This document shows positions 32,824 through 42,447 of a stretch of 64,000 nucleotides of DNA, piece after piece. Position 1 is the first letter of the stretch. Every line of letters starts with the position of its first letter. A program made the position numbers and the translations under genes. The notes below the pieces were generated by a model, which worked only from the letters and a program-made list of their open reading frames with translations, ran no database searches and was not told the origin of the DNA. This DNA comes from Salinibaculum rarum (GTDB taxonomy: Archaea; Halobacteriota; Halobacteria; Halobacteriales; Haloarculaceae). The stretch lies in NCBI RefSeq assembly GCF_030505615.1, contig NZ_CP129992.1, positions 2,294,001-2,358,000 of the forward strand. Direction: 5' to 3'.

Positions 32824-35646
32824 CTACTTCGCGGCTGGGTCACGTCCAACCAATCGAACCCAGACGACGAGTAGGCTCGGGAGTACGAATACGCTGGCGA
32901 GGAACGCAAAGACGATCGTCAGTGCGGTGATAAGGCCGAACGATTGAAGGAACGGTAGGATCGCGACGAGCAACACGACGAATCCGCTGGCAGTCGTCGC
33001 CGCACTCGACAGCAACGCCCCTCCGGTCCCAGTTACAGTCTCGTGTAACGCAGCTGCAACCGTCTCAGCGTCAGTGAGCTCCTGATTGAACCGCTCGCTG
33101 ATGTGGAGGCTGTAGTCAACGCCGAGCCCGATAGTGAGCCCGGTAATCATCCCAGTGACGATGTTGAACGGAATGTCCAGCAGCGACATCGTTCCGAGTA
33201 CCCACGTCAGAGTGAATGCAACAGGAACAATCGTGACGACGCCAAGTGATGCGCTCCCTTCGGTGAGCCGGTAGGCCGCCGCGAGGACGATAAATACCGA
33301 CAGCAGCGCAACGACGAGACTCAGGAGCGCCGTCTCCGCGAGCTGATCGGCCGTGATCTGGTTGACGATGACGTCCCCGGTCGCGATGACGGAAACGCCC
33401 TCCCCGTCGGCGTCATCGGCAACCCACCCCATCTGGTCGCGGACGACATCGTCGTCGACGCCATTGTCGATGGTCACGACCATCCGGACAGCCCGATACT
33501 CGCCGTCCTCTTTGTGGATGACTTCAGCGGCGTCACCGGGTGCCACCCGGAAGAGTTCGTCGTAGACCGCGGTTACGTTCTCGTCAGGGATGCCGTCACC
33601 GTCTGTGTCGGCAGCCGATAACGTCCGGTTGAACGGCTCGTTGTCCGCGGCGACGCGGTCCATTACCGTGGTCGGGTCGGTCACGGCGGGCTTTCCGTCG
33701 GCGTATGTTTCCGTCGCCGACATGTCGCTGGCGTTCGTACGTGCGGCATCGAGCTGGTCGAGTGTCACAGGGTTAGTCACGTCGCCCCTGACGAGTATCG
33801 TGGCCGTGGTGTCTTGCCTGACGAAGTCCCGGTCGAGCGTGTCGATCGCTGTCTCCGCCGTGTACGTCCCTGGCGCGATTGGATCGGGGAGGTCCTTCAA
33901 CCAATCGTCGGGATCCTCAGCGAGGAAGTCCGACCGTTCGAAGCTGGCGTCGATATCTGTCGCCCCGTACGCACCCGTCGCGCTGACGAGGAGCGCGACG
34001 GCGATGACGACGTAGGGGGCCTTCGTCGCGAGTGTTGCACCCGTATCCAGGAGGCGATTGACCGAGCCGCCCCCGGTTCCGACGGCAGGTTTCACCCGGT
34101 CGATTCCTCGGCCTTCGAATAGCTCGTCGAGTTCGACTTTCAGCGCCGGAACGAGGAGTCCGAAAACGAGTAGCGTAGCCACGATTCCGATAGCGCTGAC
34201 AACGCCGAGTTCGCGGAAGACTCCGAGCGGGCTCGTGAGATTCGAGAGGAATCCGATGACTGTCGTCGTGGTAACGTAGACGAGTGCGATCCCAACACTC
34301 TCAAGTGCGACAGCCATTGCGCGGCTGGGTGGCGTTTCGCTGGACTCGCGGGCCTCGCGATAGCGCATCACCACGTGGAGGCCGTAGTCGATGGAGAGAC
34401 CGATCAGCAGGACGAGGACGACAATAAACGGCTGGCTGAACGCGATGTCGAACCATCCCATCGCACCGAACGTCCACACGAGAACCAGCGCGATTCCGAG
34501 GAGACCGAGCAGGATGTCGAGCAGGTCTCGGTAGATGACCACGAGTACGAGCAAGACGAACACGATCGCCAGCGGACCGACCAGCAGGACGCTGTCGATC
34601 ATCGAGTCCATAATCTCTGTCGACACGATCCCGTCACCGTAGACCAAGACGGACAGTGAGTCGTCGTCCGGCGCCATGTCCGTCATCGTAGCCTGTGCGT
34701 CTTCGATCTCTTCGGGTGCGTCACCGGGTGCGAACGACCCGCCTGTGGACTCCTGGGTCACGACGAGGAGTGTCGCGTTTGTCTCAGTAGTTCCCGGTTC
34801 GTAGTAGTCGGGCATGAAGGCGAGTGCTCGTGCCGACCGGTCGGAATCTCCGGCGAGTACGTCCGCGACGAGGGTCTCGACTTCCGAACCGTTCAGCGAC
34901 CGGAGTTTCTTGCTCTGTGTCCCGAGTGTGGGGTCGAGGTTCGCCAACTCGCGTCTGCCCTCGGCAAGACTTACGTACTCGTCCGCGAGAATCTGCTTCG
35001 TGACGTTCTCCGTACGGTCTCTCGTCGTGTTTTGCGCGCTTGCCGTGGCGGTTCTGTTGGACGTTTCGTCTCCGTCAGTTGATTCCCACCCCTCCTCGAC
35101 GGCGGCTTCGAACAGCGTGTAGTCCGCCTCCGTGAGGTTCACTGCTGTGTTGGCGTCGACAGCCTCGAACGCGGGACAGACGCTGGCGTTCGGGTTGCTT
35201 TCGAGCGTCTCGAGAGTCTCTATCAGGCTCGCCTCCGTCCTGGCCAATTCACGTTCGCGAGTCTGGAGTTCAGCGGCCCGCTGATTGCGGACCGCTGCGG
35301 TCGCAACGAGGTTCGCGACACTTCGGGTAGAGTCGTTCTCGATGAGCGTCTCGTTGACTGTGTCGTTGGTCTGGAGCGCTCGCTGGTAGTCGAGCATGGA
35401 AACAAGCGTCTCCTTATCCAGGACGTTGTCGTCTTGGACGATGACCTGTGCGGACGTCGTGTCCGTCGTCCCACTAGAGAAATTTGCGGCGACGTAATCG
35501 AGCGCGTCGGCTTCGTCGGCGTCGGTCTGGAACTGGTCGAGCGATGTCGAGCGATCGATCATCGGTACTCCAGCGGCGACGACCGCAGACGCAATGACCA
35601 TAATCGCGATAACGAGCCGGGCATTGTCCGTGATCCTCTCACTCAT
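32824..35646 (-). CDS. RND-superfamily exporter, HAE3/MMPL-like (second)
   Basis: The 940-residue protein has the same two-half RND layout as the exporter at 11825: helix 1 near residues 13-32, a long external loop (including a coiled region LARTEASLIETLETL), helices with GLSIDYGLHVVMRYREA, a second loop with EF-hand-like DTDGDGIPDENV, and the last block with GLGVDYSLHISERF. It is longer in the first loop. Substrate unknown. It is divergent from an HTH_10 regulator at 35932, about 285 bases away, so that protein may control it. Confidence 0.85.
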   Translation of the reverse strand: MSERITDNARLVIAIMVIASAVVAAGVPMIDRSTSLDQFQTDADEADALDYVAANFSSGTTDTTSAQVIVQDDNVLDKETLVSMLDYQRALQTNDTVNETLIENDSTRSVANLVATAAVRNQRAAELQTRERELARTEASLIETLETLESNPNASVCPAFEAVDANTAVNLTEADYTLFEAAVEEGWESTDGDETSNRTATASAQNTTRDRTENVTKQILADEYVSLAEGRRELANLDPTLGTQSKKLRSLNGSEVETLVADVLAGDSDRSARALAFMPDYYEPGTTETNATLLVVTQESTGGSFAPGDAPEEIEDAQATMTDMAPDDDSLSVLVYGDGIVSTEIMDSMIDSVLLVGPLAIVFVLLVLVVIYRDLLDILLGLLGIALVLVWTFGAMGWFDIAFSQPFIVVLVLLIGLSIDYGLHVVMRYREARESSETPPSRAMAVALESVGIALVYVTTTTVIGFLSNLTSPLGVFRELGVVSAIGIVATLLVFGLLVPALKVELDELFEGRGIDRVKPAVGTGGGSVNRLLDTGATLATKAPYVVIAVALLVSATGAYGATDIDASFERSDFLAEDPDDWLKDLPDPIAPGTYTAETAIDTLDRDFVRQDTTATILVRGDVTNPVTLDQLDAARTNASDMSATETYADGKPAVTDPTTVMDRVAADNEPFNRTLSAADTDGDGIPDENVTAVYDELFRVAPGDAAEVIHKEDGEYRAVRMVVTIDNGVDDDVVRDQMGWVADDADGEGVSVIATGDVIVNQITADQLAETALLSLVVALLSVFIVLAAAYRLTEGSASLGVVTIVPVAFTLTWVLGTMSLLDIPFNIVTGMITGLTIGLGVDYSLHISERFNQELTDAETVAAALHETVTGTGGALLSSAATTASGFVVLLVAILPFLQSFGLITALTIVFAFLASVFVLPSLLVVWVRLVGRDPAAK

Positions 35647-35931
35647 GTCGAACATTACTGACTACTCACCACCGGTTTCGAAGACATAGACGAGGCACGA
35701 GCCACAGCAATTGCTACGTCACACTTGACGCGAGACAGCGTTCCGTCAACAAAAGTCCGGACGACGGGAAGTTGAGAGTCCGGTCCTATTCCCACATATT
35801 CGTAGAGTATCGACATTATGTGTCTGTATACTCTTCGGCCGGTTAGTGACCAGTACGACTTTTCGAGGGAGTGGCTAATATATTCGCAACTGCCGCTATT
35901 ATTAGCGAACTGTTAGGGTGACCTGCCACCG

Positions 35932-36573
35932 ATGCCACACGCGAAACTCACTATCGACATCCCGGAACGTACATGGATCGGAGACATCTCGGCCGATCAT
36001 CCAGAGGTATTGTTTCAGGTCGTTGCGAGTATCCCTGGCGAAGGAACCGGTATCGGACTCGTCCGACTCGTGTCAACTGACCCGCTACCTATCATTACCG
36101 ACATTCAGACCCGCGACGACGTCGAGGACCTCGAGTTGCTCTGGAAACACGACGACGAAGCGCTCCTCCAGATACAGACAGCGAATCCCCTCCCGCTTCT
36201 CCCCGTCTGGCGGGCTGGCGTGCCGCTCAAGATGCCGTTCGACATCCAAGACGGGGAGGCCACATGGGAGGTGACGACATCGACGCGTCGCCTCTCGAGC
36301 CTCCGCGATCACCTCGACGATCTGGGATTCAGATTTTCTATCGAGTACGTTCGTGAGATCGGTGCGAGCCAGGCTGACCAATTGTTGACCAACCGCCAGC
36401 AAGAAGTGCTGATGGCCGCCGTCGAAGCCGGTTACTACCTCGCACCACGGGAATCGACGTTGGGTGATGTCGCGGAGACGCTCGGCGTCGCGAATGCAAC
36501 GTGTAGCGACGTGCTCCATCGTGCCGAGGGCCACATCATCCACTGGTTCGTCGAAGAGCACATGAACGCGTAA
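35932..36573 (+). CDS. HTH_10 (bacterio-opsin-activator-like) regulator
   Basis: The 213-residue protein has a haloarchaeal N-terminal ligand-like domain (HAKLTIDIPERTWIGDIS, EVLFQVVASIPGEGTGIGLV). A C-terminal HTH_10 domain follows: LTNRQQEVLMAAVEAGYYLAPR, then LGDVAETLGVANATCSDVLHRAE. Unlike the regulator at 18058 it lacks the spaced cysteines. It is divergent from the HAE3 exporter, a likely target. Confidence 0.82.
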   Translation: MPHAKLTIDIPERTWIGDISADHPEVLFQVVASIPGEGTGIGLVRLVSTDPLPIITDIQTRDDVEDLELLWKHDDEALLQIQTANPLPLLPVWRAGVPLKMPFDIQDGEATWEVTTSTRRLSSLRDHLDDLGFRFSIEYVREIGASQADQLLTNRQQEVLMAAVEAGYYLAPRESTLGDVAETLGVANATCSDVLHRAEGHIIHWFVEEHMNA

Positions 36574-36690
36574 TTTGTCCGGGGTACGCGTCGGCGGATG
36601 CGCACCACGCTATGATATTTGCTGTCGTGTTACGGAACTCTACACGGATCGTTGGGCTAGGGATTTGTCACGGACGATCGACGCTGGCGG

Positions 36691-36837
36691 TTATTCCTCT
36701 AGGACGTCCTCCGACGTGAGTTGTTCCTGAAAGCGGGCAGTGGGAACGGAGTCAAGACTTTCGTCTTTGAGTCTGCGGTTTTCCTGTTCGACTCGGACGC
36801 TGAGAAGTCGCTGAATTCCCAGCATCCGGAACGACAT
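36691..36837 (-). CDS. Small hypothetical protein (48 aa)
   Basis: The frame reads MSFRMLGIQRLLSVRVEQEN, then RRLKDESLDSVPTARFQEQL and TSEDVLEE. It is charged and mostly helical, with no motif. The same frame stays open 18 codons further upstream without a start and with haloarchaeal-looking composition (DSEPSSEITERDEFR), so it could be the end of a truncated gene. It is isolated between the regulator and the recombinase. Confidence 0.4.
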   Translation of the reverse strand: MSFRMLGIQRLLSVRVEQENRRLKDESLDSVPTARFQEQLTSEDVLEE

Positions 36838-37206
36838 CGTACGGAACTCATCGCGTTCGGTTATCTCTGAACTCGGTTCGCTATCGGGCTGGTCTTAAAT
36901 ACCACTCACTGAGTTACGAACTCATTGTAGTTCTGAGCGGGATAGCAAGCGGTTTCAAGTCGTCACATTAGTCGCCATATCGACCGTTTGAGACGCTTCT
37001 CGAATTCATAGCTGTCTCGTCACACGGTACTGCTGCCCAAACAACGTATTAGCGAACTAGTGGTTGGTAGAAATTGAGATCCCGAAAACGTGCAGCGCCC
37101 AACAGTGATTTCCATATAGCGGCATACAGTTTACGTACTATTGGATCGTTTGCCCTGGCCAGAAGTTATACTCAATTTATATATTCTACCCAACCATATA
37201 GCCGCG
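36838..37206. other. Intergenic stretch before the recombinase gene end
   Basis: No gene is seen apart from an open stretch extending the small frame at 36691. The right half is AT-rich (ttatatattc at about 37176-37185). No tRNA or clear attachment site was found. Confidence 0.4.
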
Positions 37207-38232
37207 TTAGAGTATTGCATAGATGTTTTCGTCGTAAACGTCACGAACTCGAGTACCCCAGTCGTGCGTGTACGTATCGATAACATCCTTGGCAACGTCA
37301 CCCCGGAGGTACTTCACGATACCACGGTCGCCGGTCCGATCCCGGAGGTGAGTCGTGAAAAAGTGCCGAAAGTAATGTGGCGTGACGTTTTCCTCGGGGC
37401 CGCCACCAACACGATACCAGCCTGCATCACGGGCGTGGGTCTCGACGAGATGATGGACCATATCGGGCGTGAGACGTCTGCCCCAGCGGTCCGACGTCGA
37501 TACAAAGAGTGGATTAGCCGACGCTACGGAGTCTGGACGGATTGCTAACCACTGTTTCAGGAGATATGCCAACTCTTCGTCGACAGGTATCGTCGTCGGG
37601 CGTTTCCGCTTGTTCGATGCAGTCCGCTCTTGCCCGTTGTACTGTTCGCCCTGAGACGGGTCAGCGTCGACGTAGACGGCATCACCACGTCCGTCAAGGT
37701 TTGCGCGGTGGTCCAGAGCGACAGGTGCACCAGCCAACTTGAGGTCGCGCAAGTCGAGATTGCAGAGCTCACCGGCTCGCATCCCGGTTTTCAAAAGAGT
37801 CCCAATGACGGCTCTATCCAGCGGATGTGCGACCGTCGCGAAAAAGTCCCGCATCTCGACGATGGAGATGTCGCGCCTGGCAGGGTCCGTATTGATCGAT
37901 TCGTCGATTTCTTCAAGGACTAACCCCATCGGGTTTTCGTCGAATCGGCCGACCTGGACCATGTAATCGTAGAATCTGTGGAGATAGGAGGCATACGTGG
38001 CGACCGTACTGCTCGCCACCGACCCACGGAGTCTGTGGACGTAGGCCATGCAGTCCCTGTGATTTGCATCGTCGAACGTGAGCCCCCTTGAATCGAGATA
38101 GCTCTCGAAATCGGTGAGGACGCGCTGATACGCCTCGCGTGTTCTCGGTTTCTTACCTTGGTAGGTAATATCTTCGAGAAAATACTCGATAGCATCCTGT
38201 GTCGCTTGTCGTTCCTCAGGCTCGCTACTCAT
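37207..38232 (-). CDS. Tyrosine recombinase / XerC-like integrase
   Basis: The 341-residue protein has an N-terminal SAM-like core-binding domain (about residues 10-110; TREAYQRVLTDFESYLDSRG). The catalytic domain has the active residues R in TGMRAGELCNL, a second R in the HYFRHFF box (HxxR), and the nucleophile Tyr in IDTYTHDWG. All key residues are in place. Such haloarchaeal recombinases integrate plasmids or proviruses. It is translationally coupled to the DUF5805 gene (ATGA overlap at 38229-38232). Confidence 0.88.
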   Translation of the reverse strand: MSSEPEERQATQDAIEYFLEDITYQGKKPRTREAYQRVLTDFESYLDSRGLTFDDANHRDCMAYVHRLRGSVASSTVATYASYLHRFYDYMVQVGRFDENPMGLVLEEIDESINTDPARRDISIVEMRDFFATVAHPLDRAVIGTLLKTGMRAGELCNLDLRDLKLAGAPVALDHRANLDGRGDAVYVDADPSQGEQYNGQERTASNKRKRPTTIPVDEELAYLLKQWLAIRPDSVASANPLFVSTSDRWGRRLTPDMVHHLVETHARDAGWYRVGGGPEENVTPHYFRHFFTTHLRDRTGDRGIVKYLRGDVAKDVIDTYTHDWGTRVRDVYDENIYAIL

Positions 38233-38654
38233 GAGTCGAGTGTATACCCGCCGTGGCGGCCGCTGTATCGCACGCGGTCGTCGGCTTGGAGTTCCTGGAG
38301 TGTCTCTTCGAGTTGAGATTCGATGTCGTCGGTGACGGTCGCTAGCAATTCGTCCCACGACCGATAATCATCCGCCGATAGCGCGCCAACGACCGCCTCA
38401 CGCAGTGATTCGGGTGTTTGTGTGTTTTCGTCAGCCCCCGAAGTTGGCTCTTGAGGTGGGGCTGGCGGTGTCGGCTCCGCATCAGGTTTGGTCGCACCCT
38501 CGAATCCACGTCGGCCGGCCTGGACCATGGTCTTGACAAACTCACTCCGACTCATGCCCAATTCGTCTGCGTGTGTGTCCCACTCGTCGCGCTGATACTC
38601 GGGAAGGTACGTCTGAACGACGACCTTCGACGTATCCTCGGAATCAGCTGCCAT
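38229..38654 (-). CDS. DUF5805 protein coupled to the recombinase
   Basis: The 141-residue protein has an N-terminal RHH/CopG-like part (TYLPEYQRDEWDTHADELGM, SRSEFVKTMVQAGRRGF), a proline-rich linker, and a C-terminal winged-helix-like part (WDELLATVTDDIESQLEETL ending RYSGRHGGYTLDS). This two-part layout recurs beside XerC-like recombinases in haloarchaea. It probably binds DNA and helps or controls the recombinase. Start ATG 38654. Its stop overlaps the recombinase ATG. Confidence 0.8.
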   Translation of the reverse strand: MAADSEDTSKVVVQTYLPEYQRDEWDTHADELGMSRSEFVKTMVQAGRRGFEGATKPDAEPTPPAPPQEPTSGADENTQTPESLREAVVGALSADDYRSWDELLATVTDDIESQLEETLQELQADDRVRYSGRHGGYTLDS

Positions 38655-40110
38655 TATCGGACAGTCGGACCCCACCCACATCAATCTAATCCTGTATTCA
38701 CAGCTAAAGGCCCTTATTTGTAGCTATGATAGTGAAATTTGGGGCTGTTAGCCGCAGAGTACAATCTCGGAGTATTAGATACACATCTAAAATCTGTATT
38801 TGTGTATGAAATATCGCAGGCTGGCTAGAACTTAATTCAGCCCGCTAGTTTGTCTCGATCGTGGAGGGTGTACTTTCTACCTCTCGAACCCTGGAGTAGA
38901 GTTCAGAAGATGGTGTCGAACAGACCTTTTATATACCTGTCCAAGACCTTCTCAGACAACGCACCTGAACTACCGCTGGTGACGGTCAATGCGACAGGCT
39001 GGACCTATTGGCAAACTTTTCTCTCCTCTACGGCGCCACACTTTGGCTCGATGCGAGGGGACTACTCGTGACCCCATGATATGTTTCCCTAGCGAGCTCA
39101 ATTCAACTCGTGACTCGGGTATCGTCATACCTGCTCTACTAAATAGCGGTAATCGTGGCGGCGGGAAGAATATTGGTCGCCTCGTCAGGAAGTGACTCCG
39201 TGGTTTCCAAATCGGCGATGCATCACCTCGGGCCAGGCGTCGCTAATCAACGCGGCAGACCGAACCTGGCTGAGACCAGCGATAGAACCCAGACCCACCC
39301 AGCATTCACCCTACGTTTCGGTAGTTCGAGTATCGTAGGTACAACAATCCCAGATTTTTGTCCTGGTTGTGGGTCACTGTCGGTGTCCTGAACACTACTC
39401 CTTGTCTGGCTGCACCTGGCAGTCGTCGGTATAGACCCTGTCCGCCCTGATACCAAAAGCGGTGACACGGCCGTATTTTACCTTTGTGTGAATAATTGAA
39501 GATAGAGCCAGCCTACCGGCTTTGAAACTAAGTGACACCGATGCGTCAACAAAAATGGGCGGTTCCTGAACTCGCTGTCGAATAACAGTACCTTCCTGGA
39601 TAGTTGGAATTCAATCTGCGTCGTGAGGCACCGTCAGAAAAGTCGCAATCCACTCGATATTACTGTCATCTGCATGAGTTTCTATGCGGCCGTCGGTCGA
39701 AGACCGGTGATGGTATCTTGTAATCCGTATGTGAACCGTAGAATGTCCCCTTATCAGCAGTGGAACCGGGGCACTAAATGGAGACGCAACATCCCGTGTC
39801 TTAGGGTGATGGCTTTGGTACGTTGGTGACCAGTTATCCAGACAGTCATCGAACGTTCACGGAGTGCTGCATTTTCGCGGCTCACACTCTACGCTAAGTC
39901 CGCACACCTGACAGAAGTACGGAGGTCCGGTGTTCGCATCGAATGTTCAGGTCGCGATTTGTTTCAGCAACAAATTCGAGACGTTCACCCTTTAGCCAAG
40001 GCATTTAGATTTCTCACAGAAACTAAGTGTCAACTTATCTATTTTTGTGATAGGTGATGTTTAGCACCATAAGTATATCGTATATAGCTATACAGAAATC
40101 GCAGATTGGT
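38655..40110. other. 1.4 kb stretch without recognisable genes
   Basis: Both strands have many stops and no frame with a known domain. The strongest oddity is a short plus-strand frame ending DFCPGCGSLSVS near 39391, a CPxCG-like ending without a start codon nearby. The first 200 bases are AT-rich and probably carry the promoter of the DUF5805/recombinase pair. This may be decayed element DNA. Confidence 0.45.
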
Positions 40111-40140
40111 AGTTGAGAATAGCCCGGATTTGCTGAACGG
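40111..40140. repeat. Candidate left end of the IS4-like element
   Basis: The 30 bases from agttgagaat to tgctgaacgg match about 22 of 30 positions with the end of the MITE-like element at 51904, including the exact word gatttgctgaacgg (40127-40140). It is read as a terminal repeat of the neighbouring IS. The matching right end could not be found. Confidence 0.4.
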
Positions 40141-40304
40141 GTTTGCCTACTTTCCGGCCGGGAGACCGCGAGATCTCGACGAATTTCGATCAGAAACCTA
40201 CCCAAATCGCGTTTGCGACCAGCTTTCCGGTGATGACAGCGAAAAATCGGGGTAATGGGTACTGATGGCTCTACGGAAAATCGGACCCGAAGTAGGGAGC
40301 CACC

Positions 40305-42056
40305 CTACACGAAGTCGTTCATTCGCCGCGTCAGGTACGCTAAGAATCGTTGTGCTGTGATACGCGGCTTCATACGGAACTCCACGTCCATCCCGACCTG
40401 CACGAGGAAATCAACGAGCAACCACATGTTGTACAGCAGGACGGCGAATCCGAACTCAAACAGGCGGACACTGTAGTCCTTCGACGTCGTGTACGAAGCG
40501 AACTCCTTGATCTTCTTGTACGCAGTTTCAATGCCGCCCCGACGATTATACTGCTCAACCTTCCGCTTGGTCTGCCGGCGGTCCACCGCGATCTTGTCAT
40601 CAACGTGCGTGTTCGTGAAGAACGGCACCGCACCTTTCCTACTCTCGGCATCGTCATCGTCGTTGTCTGCCTCTCCAAACCCGTACTGTTCCTTATCAGG
40701 ATCGCCCGGCAGACCGATGAGCGTTGTTTCAATCCGCTCATTCGCCACGCCGTCCTTCACAGCCCCTCGGATCGCCCACTCCTGTTCGACTGCGAGAATT
40801 CCCTGTTCAACATCCACGTTCCGACGTAGCCACCGCTTGAGCCGAGCGTGCCGTGGGGCTGGCATCATGTACTTCACGCCGTATTCTTCGAAGGCTTTGA
40901 TCGTATCCGCAGCTGCGAATTCTCGGTCGGCGTACACGCACCGGACCCGAACGTGGTCCGTTGCTATCTCTAGGAGGTCTCGAACGACCTCACCGACGCG
41001 GTATGACTTGGTTTCTTCTCCCGGATACGCGTCTCCATCACGAGCCTCCGCGTTCCCAATCGGGATCATCCCCACGACCATGTGGACATTCTCACCGACA
41101 ATGGTCGCGGTAGCGAACTTGTGACACCACCGGTACTCTTTGTTCTCGGGAGCGCCCTGAACCCACTCCATTCCTTCACGTTCACCGTAGTACGCGACGT
41201 ATGTGGCGTCGATAGCAAGGTAGACTGGCTCAGGGAACTCAGAGTGCGGCTTGATGCGCGTGAGCGCGCGCTCAGCACCACGATTCACCATGTCGGTGAT
41301 CTCCTGCACTTCGAGTTGGTGAATCGAGTCTAACAGTGTCTCACCGGTCAGCCCATCCACGTAGAACGGGTCGTCAAGGTCAGGGTTCCGCAGGGCATCA
41401 AGTCGGTCACCATTGATCTCGGAACCGCTGTTTGCGGCGCCACTCTGGATACCCATGACGGTGAGTAGCTCCATCAGGCTCTCTTCATCGTAGATTGCTT
41501 TCTCTGGCCGTGGGAGATCAAGCGCAGGGTACACTATCTCGCCCATCTGCCCCATCACCTCTCGCGTTTTCTTTCGGAGTAACCGCTGCTCAGTACGCTT
41601 CGATGACCCGGCTGTCTCATCAGCGTTCAACCCGCCGGAACCAATTGGGCTACCGCGCTTGGTGGCCATCTCATCGATGTCGTCACCCCACCGCTCAATC
41701 CTGTCTTGGAGGTCTTCGAAGCGTTTCCGCCACGCTCGCGCGAACGTATCTCCGTGCGGGATATCATCGACGTCGAAGCCGAACGAACGGGCGATTTCGG
41801 GGTTGTCCGCCAGCCGGTCGGAGATACCAGTCACGGACTCGTCCTCGGTCTGTGCCCATAGGACAGCGAGCAACATTGGCTCGAAGTCCTTGCCCTCATG
41901 CCAGTCAGGGTACGGGTCTTCGTGAGCGTAGCGACTCGCATCGAGACCGTCCCCGAGTGCCGGCCATTCGGTTCCGTGTTCGATGATGTCGTCTGCATGC
42001 TTGGCCAGCCCTGTGTGGACCTGCTCAAGGTCGTCGATATCGGACGTATCGGTCAT
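40305..42056 (-). CDS. DDE transposase of a large haloarchaeal IS (IS4-like, YREK)
   Basis: The 583-residue protein has the IS4-superfamily catalytic core: first Asp in LAIDATYVAYYGE, second Asp in CVYADREFAAAD, and the YREK signature in YNRRGGIETAYKKIK with the third acid Glu. The N-terminal 250 residues are unusually long for IS4. The core resembles ISH3-type haloarchaeal transposases, but the family is not settled. All three acids are present, so it could be active. It lies between a recombinase region and a kinase fragment. Confidence 0.75.
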   Translation of the reverse strand: MTDTSDIDDLEQVHTGLAKHADDIIEHGTEWPALGDGLDASRYAHEDPYPDWHEGKDFEPMLLAVLWAQTEDESVTGISDRLADNPEIARSFGFDVDDIPHGDTFARAWRKRFEDLQDRIERWGDDIDEMATKRGSPIGSGGLNADETAGSSKRTEQRLLRKKTREVMGQMGEIVYPALDLPRPEKAIYDEESLMELLTVMGIQSGAANSGSEINGDRLDALRNPDLDDPFYVDGLTGETLLDSIHQLEVQEITDMVNRGAERALTRIKPHSEFPEPVYLAIDATYVAYYGEREGMEWVQGAPENKEYRWCHKFATATIVGENVHMVVGMIPIGNAEARDGDAYPGEETKSYRVGEVVRDLLEIATDHVRVRCVYADREFAAADTIKAFEEYGVKYMMPAPRHARLKRWLRRNVDVEQGILAVEQEWAIRGAVKDGVANERIETTLIGLPGDPDKEQYGFGEADNDDDDAESRKGAVPFFTNTHVDDKIAVDRRQTKRKVEQYNRRGGIETAYKKIKEFASYTTSKDYSVRLFEFGFAVLLYNMWLLVDFLVQVGMDVEFRMKPRITAQRFLAYLTRRMNDFV

Positions 42057-42129
42057 CGGTGGCCCCCATTATGACCTGGTCTTCTTTGGATGCGATGCGG
42101 CCGTGAGTTTGCTAGCAATGTTCAAAAAA

Positions 42130-42305
42130 CCGTGACTCGGTCGTCTTGCGGCCGATTTCGAGAGAACAAACCACTCCCGTCAGTGGGGTCCGAAGGTCGT
42201 GTGCAACGACATCGGCAAATTCTTCGAGGCGTTCGTTCTGCCGCTGGAGTGCTTCACCACGCTCGGCCAGCAGCGCTACCGAACCGACGAGTTGCTTGCC
42301 GAATC
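42130..42305 (-). pseudogene. Histidine kinase H-box fragment
   Basis: The minus strand reads LQRQNERLEEFADVVAHDLR, then TPLTGVV. This is the coiled helix and H box (histidine in VAHDLRTPL) of a HisKA domain, very like the kinase at 59620 (QNERLEEFTSVVSHDLRSP). The frame starts without a codon near 42305 and loses similarity after TPL, close to the transposase gene. The rest of the kinase is gone, so it is a remnant, probably cut by the IS. Confidence 0.75.
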
Positions 42306-42447
42306 TATCAACTTAGAACTATATTAGAACACCCGACTGACAGCACGGATCACCGGCTGAGAGCACGACATTTGTACAGAGAAAGATATTGTACAACTAA
42401 GTTGGGGATTCGCGCGTACTGTTAGAAGGGTTACTATAGACTCACCC

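Noticed and set aside
39155..39391. Small zinc-finger (CPxCG) gene
   Set aside because: The ending DFCPGCGSLSVS has only one CPxCG half and the rest of the frame does not look like protein.
37000..40300. tRNA gene or attachment site beside the recombinase
   Set aside because: No cloverleaf with a TTCRANNC loop was found on either strand by reading, and no clear direct repeat could be paired.
40111..42330. Target duplication and right end of the 583-residue transposase element
   Set aside because: Candidate inverted pairs near 40141 and 42170 match only in scattered bases, and no flanking duplication is seen.
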